In this document: piece by piece, positions 34,449-43,419 of the stretch
How positions within the stretch are numbered: position 1 is the first letter of the stretch
Layout of the letters: each line of letters starts with the position of its first letter
Assembly: GCF_029623955.1 (NCBI RefSeq)
Contig: NZ_JARSBP010000003.1
Location: 372,001-436,000, forward strand
Source: Mycobacterium sp. 236(2023)
GTDB taxonomy: Bacteria > Actinomycetota > Actinomycetes > Mycobacteriales > Mycobacteriaceae
Length of the DNA: 64,000 bases
Direction: 5' to 3'
The notes under the pieces: generated by a model
Told to the model about the DNA's origin: nothing
The model's database searches: none
The model's input: only the letters and a program-made list of their open reading frames with translations
Program-made: the position numbers and the translations under genes

Positions 34449-35990
34449 GTGACCGCCGAGCAGCCTTTTCAGGACGAGAACGAACCTAAAGAAGAGTGCG
34501 GAGTTTTCGGGGTCTGGGCGCCCGGCGAGGAGGTGGCGAAGCTCACGTACTACGGCCTCTATGCCCTACAGCACAGAGGACAGGAAGCCGCGGGCATCGC
34601 CGTCGCCGACGGATCGCAGGTCCTCGTCTTCAAGGACCTCGGGCTCGTCAGCCAGGTGTTCGACGAGCAGACGCTGGCAGCCATGCCGGGTCACGTCGCA
34701 GTCGGGCACTGCCGCTACTCCACCACCGGCTCCACCACGTGGGAGAACGCCCAGCCGGTGTTCCGCAACACCGCCGCCGGGACGGGCGTGGCCCTCGGTC
34801 ACAACGGCAACCTCGTCAACACCGCCGAACTCGCGGCCCGCGCGCGCGACGAAGGCCTGATGGGCAACCGCGGCGCCGCGACCGCCACCACCGACTCCGA
34901 CATCCTCGGTGCCCTGCTGGCCCACGGCGCCGCCGACTCCTCACTGGAGCAGGCCGCGCTCGAACTGCTTCCCACCGTCCGGGGCGCCTTCTGCCTCACC
35001 TTCATGGACGAGAACACCCTCTACGCGGCGCGGGACCCGTACGGGGTCCGCCCGCTGTCACTCGGTCGGCTCGACCGGGGGTGGGTCGTCGCCTCCGAAA
35101 CCGCCGCGCTCGACATCGTCGGCGCCTCCTTCGTCCGCGACATCGAGCCCGGCGAGCTGCTCGCCATCGATGCCGACGGCGTCCGCTCCACCCGCTTCGC
35201 CAACCCCACGCCCAAGGGGTGCGTCTTCGAGTACGTCTACCTGGCGCGCCCGGACAGTGTCATCGGTGGTCGCTCGGTGCACGCCACCCGCGTCGACATC
35301 GGCCGCCGGCTGGCACGCGAGAAGCCCATCGACGCCGACCTCGTGATCGGCGTCCCTGAATCCGGCACCCCGGCCGCCGTCGGCTACGCGCAGGAATCGG
35401 GCATCCCCTTCGGTCAAGGCCTGATGAAGAACGCCTACGTCGGCCGCACCTTCATCCAGCCGTCGCAGACCATCCGCCAGCTCGGTATCCGGCTCAAGCT
35501 CAACCCGCTCCGGGAGGTCATCCGCGGCAAGCGGCTGATCGTCGTCGACGACTCGATCGTGCGCGGCAACACCCAGCGCGCGCTGATCCGGATGCTGCGC
35601 GAGGCCGGCGCGGTCGAGGTGCACGTGCGCATCGCCTCGCCGCCGGTGAAGTGGCCATGCTTCTACGGCATCGACTTCGCCACCCCGGCCGAGCTGATCG
35701 CCAACGCGGCGAGCAACTCCGCCGACGAGTTCGAGATGCTCGACGGGGTTCGCCGCGCGATCGGCGCCGACACGCTGGGCTACATCAGCCGCGACGGCAT
35801 GATCGCGGCCACCGAACAGCCTGCGACGCGGCTCTGTTCGGCATGTTTCGACGGCAATTACCCGATCGAGCTGCCCGGGGAGACCGCGCTGGGCAAGAAC
35901 GTCATCGAGCATATGCTCGCGACGGCGGCCCGCACCGGCATCCCGCTGCAGAACGAGAACGACAACGCCTCCGCACTGCGCAGGCCTTGA
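34449..35990 (+). CDS. purF: Amidophosphoribosyltransferase
   Basis: This 513-residue enzyme carries out the committed step of purine synthesis, PRPP plus glutamine to phosphoribosylamine. A propeptide of about 16 residues precedes the Ntn nucleophile Cys in KEECGVFGVWAPG. The PRPP loop is RLIVVDDSIVRGNTQRA, with VIGVPESGTPAAVGYA before it. Cys residues in PKGCVFEYVY, KWPCFYGID and RLCSACFDGNYP are at the four positions that bind a [4Fe-4S] cluster in the Bacillus-type enzyme, so this is the iron-sulfur class. Probable feedback site for AMP/GMP. Confidence 0.96.
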   Translation: MTAEQPFQDENEPKEECGVFGVWAPGEEVAKLTYYGLYALQHRGQEAAGIAVADGSQVLVFKDLGLVSQVFDEQTLAAMPGHVAVGHCRYSTTGSTTWENAQPVFRNTAAGTGVALGHNGNLVNTAELAARARDEGLMGNRGAATATTDSDILGALLAHGAADSSLEQAALELLPTVRGAFCLTFMDENTLYAARDPYGVRPLSLGRLDRGWVVASETAALDIVGASFVRDIEPGELLAIDADGVRSTRFANPTPKGCVFEYVYLARPDSVIGGRSVHATRVDIGRRLAREKPIDADLVIGVPESGTPAAVGYAQESGIPFGQGLMKNAYVGRTFIQPSQTIRQLGIRLKLNPLREVIRGKRLIVVDDSIVRGNTQRALIRMLREAGAVEVHVRIASPPVKWPCFYGIDFATPAELIANAASNSADEFEMLDGVRRAIGADTLGYISRDGMIAATEQPATRLCSACFDGNYPIELPGETALGKNVIEHMLATAARTGIPLQNENDNASALRRP

Positions 35991-36027
35991 CGGCTCGCCG
36001 TCGTGGCGCCCGTGACGGCTCGCCGTC
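35989..36027. repeat. Tandem pair of identical 14-nt hairpins after purF
   Basis: GACGGCTCGCCGTC occurs at 35989-36002 and again at 36014-36027, 25 nt apart. Each copy is a perfect inverted repeat. They sit between the convergent genes purF and an NmrA-like gene. The first one overlaps the purF stop. There is no T-run, so a U-less terminator is possible but unproven. Confidence 0.55.
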
Positions 36028-36041
36028 GGCAGCCCTGAAAC

Positions 36042-37019
36042 TTATTGCGGCTCAGTGGAACTGAACCGCAGCAGATGTCGGCGTCCACCACCGACATTGC
36101 CTTCCGAACGCAGGGCCCGTGTCACCGCGTCGCGGTAACCCGTCAGCCCGCCGGCCGGCGGCGCGATAACCGCGTCGATGTCGCGTTCGCGGCACACCGC
36201 GTCGCACTCCAGCGATTCCACGAGCGGCCGGGCCAGTCCCGACGGAATTGGCGTCACCAGACCTACCCACCAACTCGCGATGGTCGGCGTCAGGAACGGC
36301 AGCACCACCATGACCCGGCGACTCAACCCGGCGACCTCCGCGTAGCCCTGCATCGCGTCGCCGTACTCCATCACGTCGGGCCCACCGACGTCCCAGGTCC
36401 GTGACTCGCCGACCTCAGCGGTCGCCGCCTCGGCGAGGTAGTGCAGCACGTCGTCGATCGCGATCGGCTGGATTTTGTTGTGCACCCACTTCGGTGTCGT
36501 CATCACGGGAAGCCGGTCCGTCAGATGGCGGACCATCTCGAACGACGCCGAACCGGAGCCGATGACGATGCCCGCCTGCAGCACCACGGTCTCGATCCCC
36601 GACTCCAACAGGATCTCGCCGACCTCGACTCGGGACGCGAGATGGCGGGACAGGTCGGTGCCGTCAGGGTGCAGACCGCCGAGATAGACGATCCGGCGGA
36701 CACCCACGGTCTTGGCAGCCTCGACCACATTGCGCGCCGAACGCTTCTCTTCATCGACGAAGTCCTTCGACGTCCCCATCGAGTGAACGAGGTAGTAGAC
36801 GACGTCCATGCCGTCGAACGCCGCGGTCAGCGATGCGGCGTCCGTCAGGTCGCCTTGCGCCACCTCGACCTGGTCGCGCCACGGAGCGTCGTCGAGCTTC
36901 GCCGGGGTACGCGCCATCGCCCGCACCTTCAGACCCCGATCGAGCAACACGGGCACCAGATGACCCCCGATGTAACCCGTGGCACCGGTCACCAGGCAGC
37001 GAACATCCTCAGCAGGCAT
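36042..37019 (-). CDS. NAD(P)-binding protein (atypical SDR, NmrA/YbjT-like)
   Basis: The 325-residue protein has the N-terminal TGATGYIGGHLVPVLLDRG dinucleotide-binding motif and RAMARTPAKLDD (NADP-type Arg). It also has ARNVVEAAKTVGVRRIVYLGG, the pattern of extended/atypical SDRs such as YbjT. The Tyr-Lys catalytic pair is absent, as usual for this group. A hydrophobic segment (VMVVLPFLTPTIASWWVGLV) is in the C-terminal domain. These proteins are redox sensors or quinone/isoprenoid reductases; substrate unknown. Confidence 0.85.
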   Translation of the reverse strand: MPAEDVRCLVTGATGYIGGHLVPVLLDRGLKVRAMARTPAKLDDAPWRDQVEVAQGDLTDAASLTAAFDGMDVVYYLVHSMGTSKDFVDEEKRSARNVVEAAKTVGVRRIVYLGGLHPDGTDLSRHLASRVEVGEILLESGIETVVLQAGIVIGSGSASFEMVRHLTDRLPVMTTPKWVHNKIQPIAIDDVLHYLAEAATAEVGESRTWDVGGPDVMEYGDAMQGYAEVAGLSRRVMVVLPFLTPTIASWWVGLVTPIPSGLARPLVESLECDAVCRERDIDAVIAPPAGGLTGYRDAVTRALRSEGNVGGGRRHLLRFSSTEPQ

Positions 37020-37116
37020 GGCGGCGGGATGTCCGTTTCAGGCCTCAGGCAAACCCGTAACCCGCCGTCGCGGGCGACGGGCGCGCGTCGAAAGCCGAAG
37101 ATCGTGGCGCGCCGGT

Positions 37117-37141
37117 GTGCAGACCCGCGCGCTCGCGGTGC
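37117..37141 (+). repeat. Dispersed 25-nt intergenic repeat, copy B
   Basis: The sequence starts GTGCAGACCCGCGCGCT and ends CGCGGTGC. It is identical, in reverse orientation, to 61935-61959 and differs at three positions from 25204-25228. It lies between the NmrA-like gene and purM. Confidence 0.65.
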
Positions 37142-37215
37142 GTGCTCCGCATTCGTGCAGGGCAGGTCGTCACATCACAACCGATCCTGACGGCGATCAG
37201 CGGGCAATGCGCGGG

Positions 37216-37221
37216 TAGCCT
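37216..37221 (+). promoter_or_regulatory. Predicted -10 box of purM (leaderless)
   Basis: TAGCCT lies 8 nt before the ATG at 37230. This supports ATG 37230 over an in-frame TTG at 37221, which would overlap the -10 box. Confidence 0.52.
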
Positions 37222-37229
37222 TGCTCTCG

Positions 37230-38321
<1,092 letters not shown>

Positions 38322-38352
38322 AGAAGCTCCTCAGGACTGCGAGGAGGCGGAC

Positions 38353-38538
38353 TCAGCGCCGCCAGTCGTCCTCGTCCGCCCAGCCGTCGTCGGACGGCGC
38401 TTCGCTGCCGTTGCGGACGTCGTCATCCGACGAGCCCGCCAGTTCACGCTGGAGTTGCGTGAAATCCGTCTGCGGCGAGCTGTACTTAAGCTCGCGTGCA
38501 ACCTTGGTCTGCTTTGCCTTTGCCCGGCCGCGGCCCAT
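38353..38538 (-). CDS. DUF3073 small protein (Rv0810c-like)
   Basis: The 61-residue protein begins MGRGRAKAKQTKVARELKY, the conserved DUF3073 basic start, followed by an acidic, disordered C-terminal tail (DDGWADEDDW). A start further upstream (38574) is possible but less likely. The basic/acidic split suggests nucleic-acid binding, but the role is unknown. GGGG 4-9 nt before the ATG is a ribosome-like site. It is convergent with purM. Confidence 0.87.
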   Translation of the reverse strand: MGRGRAKAKQTKVARELKYSSPQTDFTQLQRELAGSSDDDVRNGSEAPSDDGWADEDDWRR

Positions 38539-38686
38539 GGGGGAACCCCCTCGCGCAATAACGGAGCGGCCCAATTTCTAGGCGGCTCCGATCTGAGTGT
38601 GTTTATTGTCCTGCCAACACTTTACCGTGCCTCGCGCCGTCACGCTGGCAGGCCCTGATGAACCGCCGTTTTTCGTGCCGTCCGAA

Positions 38687-39781
38687 CTAACCGGAGCCGC
38701 CGCGCAAGCGCTCCACCGCCAGCCGTCCCGCACCCACCACGTCGGCGGGCGGTACCGAATCCGGGTCGATCGCGGCGTTCACCTGCACCTCACCGCCGGT
38801 GCTGAGCTCCGTGTCGGCCGGCAGGCCGCGTTTGACCAGAGCCAACGCGATCACGCCCTCATCGACGTGGTCGACCACAGTGCCCAACCTGCCGACGGCG
38901 CGCCCGCCTGCCAAAAGCGGATCACCGGGAGACGGCCTGTCGGTCGAACCATCGAGGTGGAGGATCACGAGCATGCGGGGTGGTTTGCCCAGGTTGTGGA
39001 CCCGCGCGACGGTCTCCTGGCCGCGATAGCAGCCCTTTTCCAGGTGCACCGCACCGACGCCGGGTCCGCCAATCCAACCCACCTCGTGGGGGATGGTGCG
39101 CTCATCGGTGTCGACGCCGAGCCTGGGACGCTGCGCCGCCACCCGGTGCGCCTCGTAGGCCCAGATGCCCGCCGGTCGGACACCGGCAGCCAACAGCTTG
39201 TCGCGCCGCGCGGCGGCGTCCTCCCGCGGAGCCACGAGGTCGACCTCGATGCCGGAGCCGGGCAGCCGACGCACGAAACCACCGCCGCCCACCTCCACCG
39301 CGGTGCCTTCGCCGGGCAGCTCGGCCACCCCCAATGCCTCCAACACCCTCTCGTCGGCGACGGCCGGCCCGAGCAGCGACAACACGGCGAGCTCGGCGGG
39401 CTCGACGACCACATCGGCCCAGAACACCATCTTGCGCAGAAACGTCAGCAAGGCGTCGCCGCGCCACGATTCGGTGTCGATGACTGTGCGCCCGTCGAGC
39501 TGAGTCTGTACCCAGTGATCTTCGACACGGCCCTGTCCATCGAGGCTCAGATTCTCGGTCACCACACCGTCGGCGAGATCGCTGACGTGTTGGCTGGAGA
39601 TGGTGTGCAGCCACGACTTGCGCTCGGCACCCGTCAACTTGAGCACCGCTCGATGCGAACGGTCGACGACCACCGCGCCGTCGGCCGCAGCACGTTGTTC
39701 GCCGAGCGGGTCGCCGTAGTGCCAGACGGAGCCGGCGTCGGGCCCGTCGTCGGGGGCGGGAACAGCAGACGTCAAAGCCAT
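38687..39781 (-). CDS. ygfZ: Folate-binding protein YgfZ/IscA-system type
   Basis: The 364-residue aminomethyltransferase-like protein has the YgfZ signature VHLEKGCYRGQETVARVHN (about residues 255-273, with Cys). N-terminal folate-binding residues lie in RSHRAVLKLTGAERKSWLH. YgfZ helps repair or assemble Fe-S clusters of certain enzymes in a folate-dependent way. In mycobacteria it sits next to the class IV aminotransferase gene, as here, which is divergent and starts 51 nt away. Confidence 0.92.
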   Translation of the reverse strand: MALTSAVPAPDDGPDAGSVWHYGDPLGEQRAAADGAVVVDRSHRAVLKLTGAERKSWLHTISSQHVSDLADGVVTENLSLDGQGRVEDHWVQTQLDGRTVIDTESWRGDALLTFLRKMVFWADVVVEPAELAVLSLLGPAVADERVLEALGVAELPGEGTAVEVGGGGFVRRLPGSGIEVDLVAPREDAAARRDKLLAAGVRPAGIWAYEAHRVAAQRPRLGVDTDERTIPHEVGWIGGPGVGAVHLEKGCYRGQETVARVHNLGKPPRMLVILHLDGSTDRPSPGDPLLAGGRAVGRLGTVVDHVDEGVIALALVKRGLPADTELSTGGEVQVNAAIDPDSVPPADVVGAGRLAVERLRGGSG

Positions 39782-39818
39782 AGCTCAACTCTACGATTCG
39801 GCGCCAAGTGGCCGCGGC

Positions 39819-39824
39819 TACGCT
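39819..39824 (+). promoter_or_regulatory. Predicted -10 box of the class IV aminotransferase gene
   Basis: TACGCT is followed by 8 nt and the ATG at 39833, again a leaderless-type arrangement. Confidence 0.48.
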
Positions 39825-39832
39825 GATGCTCC

Positions 39833-40714
39833 ATGGCCGACCATCCGGGTGTCCTCGTCACCCTCGACGGAGGGCTGCGCGATCCGCAGTTGCCGCTGCT
39901 GCACGCCGACGATCTCGCCGCCGTGCGCGGTGACGGCATCTTCGAAACGCTGCTCGTCCGAGACGGACGCCCCTGCCTGATCGAAGCGCACCTGTCGCGG
40001 CTTTCCCACTCGGCGCACCTCGTGGATCTGCCGGAGCCGGATACGGCGCGGTGGCGCGCGGCCGTCGACGTCGCCGTCGAAGCCTGGCTGGCCGGTGGAG
40101 GCGACGACGGGGTGCTGCGGCTGGTGTACTCCCGCGGCCGCGAACACGGCTCCACCCCGACCGCGTACGCGAACATCGCCCCGGTACCGGCCCGGGTCGC
40201 CGATGTTCGTCGCAACGGCCTCGCCGCGATGACACTGGAGCGCGGTATGTCCTCCGACGGCATCGACGCAATGCCGTGGCTGCTGGCCGGCGCGAAAACC
40301 CTGTCCTATGCGGTGAACATGGCCGCACTGCGGCACGCCGAACGGCACGGGGCCGGCGACGTCGTCTTCGTCAGCACCGACGGCCACATCCTCGAGGGCC
40401 CGCGCTCCACCGTCGTCATCGCCACGACCTCGCCAGACGGCCGCACCTGCCTGCTGACCCCGCCGCCGTGGTATCCGATCCTGCGCGGCACCACGCAGCA
40501 GGCGCTGTTCGAAGTGGCCCGCAACAAGGGCTACGACTGTGACTACCAGGCCCTCACGCCCGCTGATTTGCTTGCCGCCCAAGGTGTTTGGCTGGTGTCG
40601 AGCATCACTCTGGCTGCCCGGGTGCACACGCTGGACGGGAATCGGCTCGCGGACACTCCGTTCGCCGACGACATCGCGGCGCTGGTCGATGCCGCGATCA
40701 TCTGCGATCGCTGA
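39833..40714 (+). CDS. pabC: Class IV aminotransferase, probable aminodeoxychorismate lyase
   Basis: The 293-residue PLP enzyme of fold type IV shows the family in AVRGDGIFETLLVRDGRPCL and WLLAGAKTLSYAVNM (Lys of the Schiff base). FVSTDGHILEGPRSTVVI is the PLP-phosphate loop. The M. tuberculosis homologue Rv0812 is linked to 4-amino-4-deoxychorismate lyase activity, the last step of p-aminobenzoate synthesis for folate; substrate here is inferred from that. A folate-binding YgfZ gene next door is consistent with this. Confidence 0.87.
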   Translation: MADHPGVLVTLDGGLRDPQLPLLHADDLAAVRGDGIFETLLVRDGRPCLIEAHLSRLSHSAHLVDLPEPDTARWRAAVDVAVEAWLAGGGDDGVLRLVYSRGREHGSTPTAYANIAPVPARVADVRRNGLAAMTLERGMSSDGIDAMPWLLAGAKTLSYAVNMAALRHAERHGAGDVVFVSTDGHILEGPRSTVVIATTSPDGRTCLLTPPPWYPILRGTTQQALFEVARNKGYDCDYQALTPADLLAAQGVWLVSSITLAARVHTLDGNRLADTPFADDIAALVDAAIICDR

Positions 40715-40727
40715 GCGCGTAAATCGC

Positions 40728-40756
40728 TTGTCGCCCTGTCGAAGCGGGAGTACGGT
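40728..40756 (+). promoter_or_regulatory. Strong predicted promoter of the 40.8-kb RNA
   Basis: TTGTCG (40728-40733), a 17-nt spacer and TACGGT (40751-40756) make a near-consensus SigA promoter. Transcription would begin around 40763. No annotated gene starts within 200 nt downstream except a short frame, so the promoter seems to serve a non-coding or leader RNA. Confidence 0.55.
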
Positions 40757-40762
40757 CGCGTG

Positions 40763-40945
40763 TACACAGGGAAGGAGGTGGTCCGAGAAATTGATTGACT
40801 TATGGACATGTGAGGTGGCTGCGAGCTAGCAGCGCCGGGAGAGCGCTTGACGCACCTGTGCGCGCTGGCGAATTCCCCGCAGTCACCCGGCCCCCGAGCC
40901 TCTTGGTCTTGTCCGACCAGGATTACGGCTCGGGGGCCGCTCCAT
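40763..40945 (+). ncRNA. Candidate structured small RNA or leader
   Basis: About 183 nt follow the promoter. They contain a very strong Shine-Dalgarno sequence (AAGGAGGT at 40772-40779), a 12-codon frame (40791-40829) and a stem GCTGC/GCAGC. They end in a large terminal hairpin: GGCCCCCGAGCC (40889-40900) pairs perfectly with GGCTCGGGGGCC (40927-40938). Inside it, CTTGGTC/GACCAGG form a second 7-bp stem with loop TTGTCC. There is no T-run after it. The following lipoprotein gene begins at 40986 with its own apparent -10, so this may be an independent RNA or a leader of that gene. No family match is claimed. Confidence 0.5.
40791..40829 (+). CDS. Possible 12-residue leader peptide
   Basis: TTG at 40791 starts the frame MIDLWTCEVAAS, read after a strong Shine-Dalgarno sequence (AAGGAGGT, 11 nt before the TTG). 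The peptide contains one Trp and one Cys. It ends with TAG at 40827-40829, inside a small stem. Whether it is translated is unknown. An alternative 12-codon frame begins at GTG 40760, but that lies at or before the predicted transcript start. Confidence 0.35.
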   Translation: MIDLWTCEVAAS

Positions 40946-40985
40946 GTGGACCTGCACAAACTTGAGAATCTGCAATGATTCGAGC

Positions 40986-41870
40986 ATGCCCCCGTCGTCC
41001 GTCGCAGGATGGACGGCTCGGGCTGTCTCGCTGCCTGCCTGTGTCGCCGCGCTCGTCGTCGGGGGATGCGCCTCGCCTACCGCCGTGACGACGCCGGCGC
41101 TCGACGGCAGCAAGTGCAGCAAGGAAGCCCTCGGCACCATCTACCCCGGAATCCTGACCTTCGGTGCGGACCAGCCCGTCTACCCGCCGTGGTACATGGG
41201 CGACGACCCCGCCAACGGCGAAGGATTCGAGGCTGCGCTGGCCTACGCCATTGCCGCCGAACTGCGGTTCAAGCCTGACGACGTCCGCTGGGTCCGCGTC
41301 CCGTTCAACGCCGCGCTCGAGCCGGGGGCCAAAGCGTTCGACGTCAATCTCTCCCAGTTCTCCATCACCGATCAGCGGCGCGCGGCGGTCGACTTTTCGA
41401 CGCCGTACTTCGACGTGACGCAGGCGGTGGTGACCGTGCGCAGCTCACCCGCGGCGAATGCGCGGACGCTCGACGACCTTCGAGGAGTCAGGCTCGGTGC
41501 GCAGGTGGGCTCGACGAGTTACAGCGCTGCGGCGGCGCTGAGCGGCACCATCCCCGTCGCGGCGTTCAACACCAACGTCGATGCCAAGATGGCGTTGGTC
41601 GACGGCGAGATCGACGCGGTCGTCGCCGACCTGCCGACGGCGTTCTCGGTGGCCAACGAACTGAGCGGCGGCGTCATGGTCGGACAACTGCCGGGACCCG
41701 GCGGTGCCGATCAGTCCGGTGTCGAACAATTCGGCATCGTGCTCGACCACGGCAGCTCGCTGACCCGCTGCGTGTCCTGGGCGGTCGACTCGTTGCGCAC
41801 CGACGGCACGTTGGCGGCGCTCCAGAAGCGCTGGCTCGCCGACGCCGGCCGCGCGCCCCTGCTCAGCTAG
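40986..41870 (+). CDS. Amino-acid-type ABC transporter substrate-binding lipoprotein
   Basis: The 294-residue lipoprotein has a hydrophobic leader ending in LVVGGC, a lipobox with Cys near residue 28. The mature part is a type-2 periplasmic-binding fold: LTFGADQPVYPPWYMGDDPA, GEGFEAALAYAIAAELRF, DVNLSQFSITDQRRAAVDFS and LDDLRGVRLGAQVGSTSY, as in glutamine/polar amino acid binders. The ATG at 40986 is chosen because it starts a normal leader. ATGATT at 40975-40980 is a plausible -10. No permease or ATPase gene is adjacent, so the partners are elsewhere. Confidence 0.88.
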   Translation: MPPSSVAGWTARAVSLPACVAALVVGGCASPTAVTTPALDGSKCSKEALGTIYPGILTFGADQPVYPPWYMGDDPANGEGFEAALAYAIAAELRFKPDDVRWVRVPFNAALEPGAKAFDVNLSQFSITDQRRAAVDFSTPYFDVTQAVVTVRSSPAANARTLDDLRGVRLGAQVGSTSYSAAAALSGTIPVAAFNTNVDAKMALVDGEIDAVVADLPTAFSVANELSGGVMVGQLPGPGGADQSGVEQFGIVLDHGSSLTRCVSWAVDSLRTDGTLAALQKRWLADAGRAPLLS

Positions 41871-42135
41871 GTCCCGGACCCGGGCCGGGTGCCAGCGACG
41901 CGCATTCCGACATCGCGGCCTCCCAGGCCTTGCGGTCGACGCCCGCGGGCGGCTCCGTCGACGGGCCGGGAGGTGCGGGCACGCCGTGCTGACTCAGGCA
42001 GTAGGCGAAGGCGCCGTGACCGACGCTGGGTACCGCCGAGCTCGGGGTCGGCTTCTCGGCGGGTTCGGGCGGCGCGGAGCAGCCCGCCACCACTGCGGCG
42101 GCGGCGAGTGCCGTGAGGAGTCCTAGAAGACGCAC
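41863..42135 (-). CDS. Small lipoprotein of unknown function
   Basis: The 90-residue protein starts at a GTG overlapping the nitrobindin stop by one base (TAGTG). The leader RLLGLLTALAAAAVVAGC ends in a lipobox with Cys20. The mature part is Pro-rich (APPEPAEKPTPSSAVPS), then HGAFAYCLSQHGVPAPPGPS and WEAAMSECASLAPG with two Cys that may form a disulfide. Its 3' end overlaps the convergent substrate-binding gene by 8 nt. Confidence 0.75.
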   Translation of the reverse strand: MRLLGLLTALAAAAVVAGCSAPPEPAEKPTPSSAVPSVGHGAFAYCLSQHGVPAPPGPSTEPPAGVDRKAWEAAMSECASLAPGPGPGPS

Positions 42136-42764
42136 TAGCCGACGAACCTCGACAGACGGGCCGACAGGTGCGGAACCAGGCCGCCATCGGCGTCGACGCG
42201 CTCCTCGACGTATGCCAGATCGCCGCCCTCGATGATTCCGTAGAGCCGCTTGGCGCCGCCGACGAGCACACCGGACTTGCTGCGGGCCAGCGCGTCGGTC
42301 ACCAGCTCCCACGACGACTGGTTCAGCGGTTGTCCGTAGAACAACTCGACATAGCCGGCGGAGTGCGCCAGCAGAAGCTCGATGGCCTGGGATTCCGACG
42401 GGTCGCCCGGGTCGGCGACGAACCGCCAGAACCCCGTCTCGCGCAGGTCTGGGCTGTCATAGGCGCCGTCGGCGTCCAACCGCCACGAGCGGGCTTCCCA
42501 ATTGAGGTAGTCGCGCCCGTCGTGGGACACCACGATCTGCTGACCGAATCGGTAGTCGCCGTCGGTGTCGCGGCCCTCGCCCTCACCGCGCCACACACCG
42601 ACCAGCGGGAGCAGCGCCAGCAGCGCGTCGTCGAAATGCGCGCCCTCACGCAGATTGGCGGTGTCCGAAGGCAGGGGCAGATCGCCGAAAACCGGGATGT
42701 TGCGCGCGGCGGTCTCCCTGGCTCGTTCGGCAGCTGCGGCGACCGCCTCGTCGCCCGAACTCAC
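42135..42764 (-). CDS. Nitrobindin-like haem protein (Rv0813c-like)
   Basis: This 209-residue protein has a beta-barrel of the FABP-like/THAP4 type. The hallmark GVWRGEGEG lies near residue 55. [15 protein letters not shown] and the C-terminal [11 protein letters not shown], which carries the proximal-His position, fit the nitrobindin pattern. Mycobacterial members bind ferric haem and isomerise peroxynitrite to nitrate, which protects against reactive nitrogen. A helical N-terminal extension of about 35 residues is present. The start overlaps the upstream small membrane gene by 4 nt. Confidence 0.9.
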   Translation of the reverse strand: MSSGDEAVAAAAERARETAARNIPVFGDLPLPSDTANLREGAHFDDALLALLPLVGVWRGEGEGRDTDGDYRFGQQIVVSHDGRDYLNWEARSWRLDADGAYDSPDLRETGFWRFVADPGDPSESQAIELLLAHSAGYVELFYGQPLNQSSWELVTDALARSKSGVLVGGAKRLYGIIEGGDLAYVEERVDADGGLVPHLSARLSRFVG

Positions 42765-42859
42765 GACTCGTCAGTGACGAGGCGGTACAGCGCGTACAGC
42801 GCGAACCACGTGATCACCACGACGGCCGCGACCAGCAGGATCTCGAAAAACAGCACCAC
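42761..42859 (-). CDS. Short single-helix membrane protein, 32 residues
   Basis: Reading from the GTG at 42859 gives 32 residues: [18 protein letters not shown], then [14 protein letters not shown], a single membrane helix with a short charged tail. TAGACT (42868-42873 on the minus strand) lies 8 nt before the GTG, so the message is probably leaderless. The frame ends inside the start of nitrobindin (4-nt overlap), making it the first gene of a three-gene unit with nitrobindin and the small lipoprotein. A longer upstream reading frame exists but would start before the -10 box. Confidence 0.65.
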   Translation of the reverse strand: MVLFFEILLVAAVVVITWFALYALYRLVTDES

Positions 42860-42867
42860 GGGTGCAA

Positions 42868-42873
42868 AGTCTA
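42868..42873 (-). promoter_or_regulatory. Predicted -10 box of the small membrane protein/nitrobindin unit
   Basis: TAGACT on the minus strand, 8 nt upstream of the GTG at 42859. Confidence 0.48.
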
Positions 42874-42929
42874 ACCGCCGGGCGATCAACTCTCCCGGCG
42901 GCCGTCGACGATCGTGAAAAACGCTGGTG

Positions 42930-43250
42930 TCAGCTGACTTTCCACTCGAATTCGGGGCAGAACGCACCGGTGGCGGCCCCGATGAAGTAGCCCGCCTGGT
43001 AGTCCGACCACGAGGTGACGCTGGTCAGATCAGCGACTTCCTGCTCGAACGAGGCGCCGTTGGACCAGTCGGTGCACACGGCCTGTCCGGTCTCGACGAC
43101 CTGCGCGGTCTTGTCCGGCGGCCACGTGATGCCACCGTTGGTGATCACAGTGAGGAAATCGTCCTCCGGCGCCGCGAAGGCCGCGGGAGCACTGAAAAGA
43201 GCAGCTGCAGCAAAGGCCGCAGAAGCGGCGCACGCGATCGTGATCTTCAT
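42930..43250 (-). CDS. Exported DUF732-family protein
   Basis: The 106-residue protein has a Sec signal peptide (MKITIACAASAAFAAAALFS, cleavage after AFA near 27). The mature DUF732 domain contains DDFLTVITNGGI, a pair of Cys (QAVCTDW and GAFCPEFEW) and DYQAGYFIGAATGAF, typical of small secreted mycobacterial proteins. The function is unknown. It is a single gene on the minus strand with a hairpin just upstream of its promoter region. Confidence 0.85.
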   Translation of the reverse strand: MKITIACAASAAFAAAALFSAPAAFAAPEDDFLTVITNGGITWPPDKTAQVVETGQAVCTDWSNGASFEQEVADLTSVTSWSDYQAGYFIGAATGAFCPEFEWKVS

Positions 43251-43297
43251 TGTCGGGTCCTAGGTGTTCGGTATCGCGGCAAGCCGCGAAGGTGTCG

Positions 43298-43331
43298 GGG
43301 TGAACCCGAGCCCTGAAGCTCGGGTTCACCC
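43298..43331. terminator. Perfect 14-bp hairpin after the sulfur operon
   Basis: GGGTGAACCCGAGC (43298-43311), loop CCTGAA, then the exact reverse complement at 43318-43331. It lies about 90 nt beyond the sseC2 stop. No T-run follows on either strand, so it would be a U-poor mycobacterial-type terminator. Confidence 0.6.
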
Positions 43332-43419
43332 ATATAGTCGCCGACAACAGCTAATCCTGCAGCGTTTTCACAGCATGATCAGCGCAACGCTCCGTGACCG
43401 GAACGTGAAATTCGGTGCC

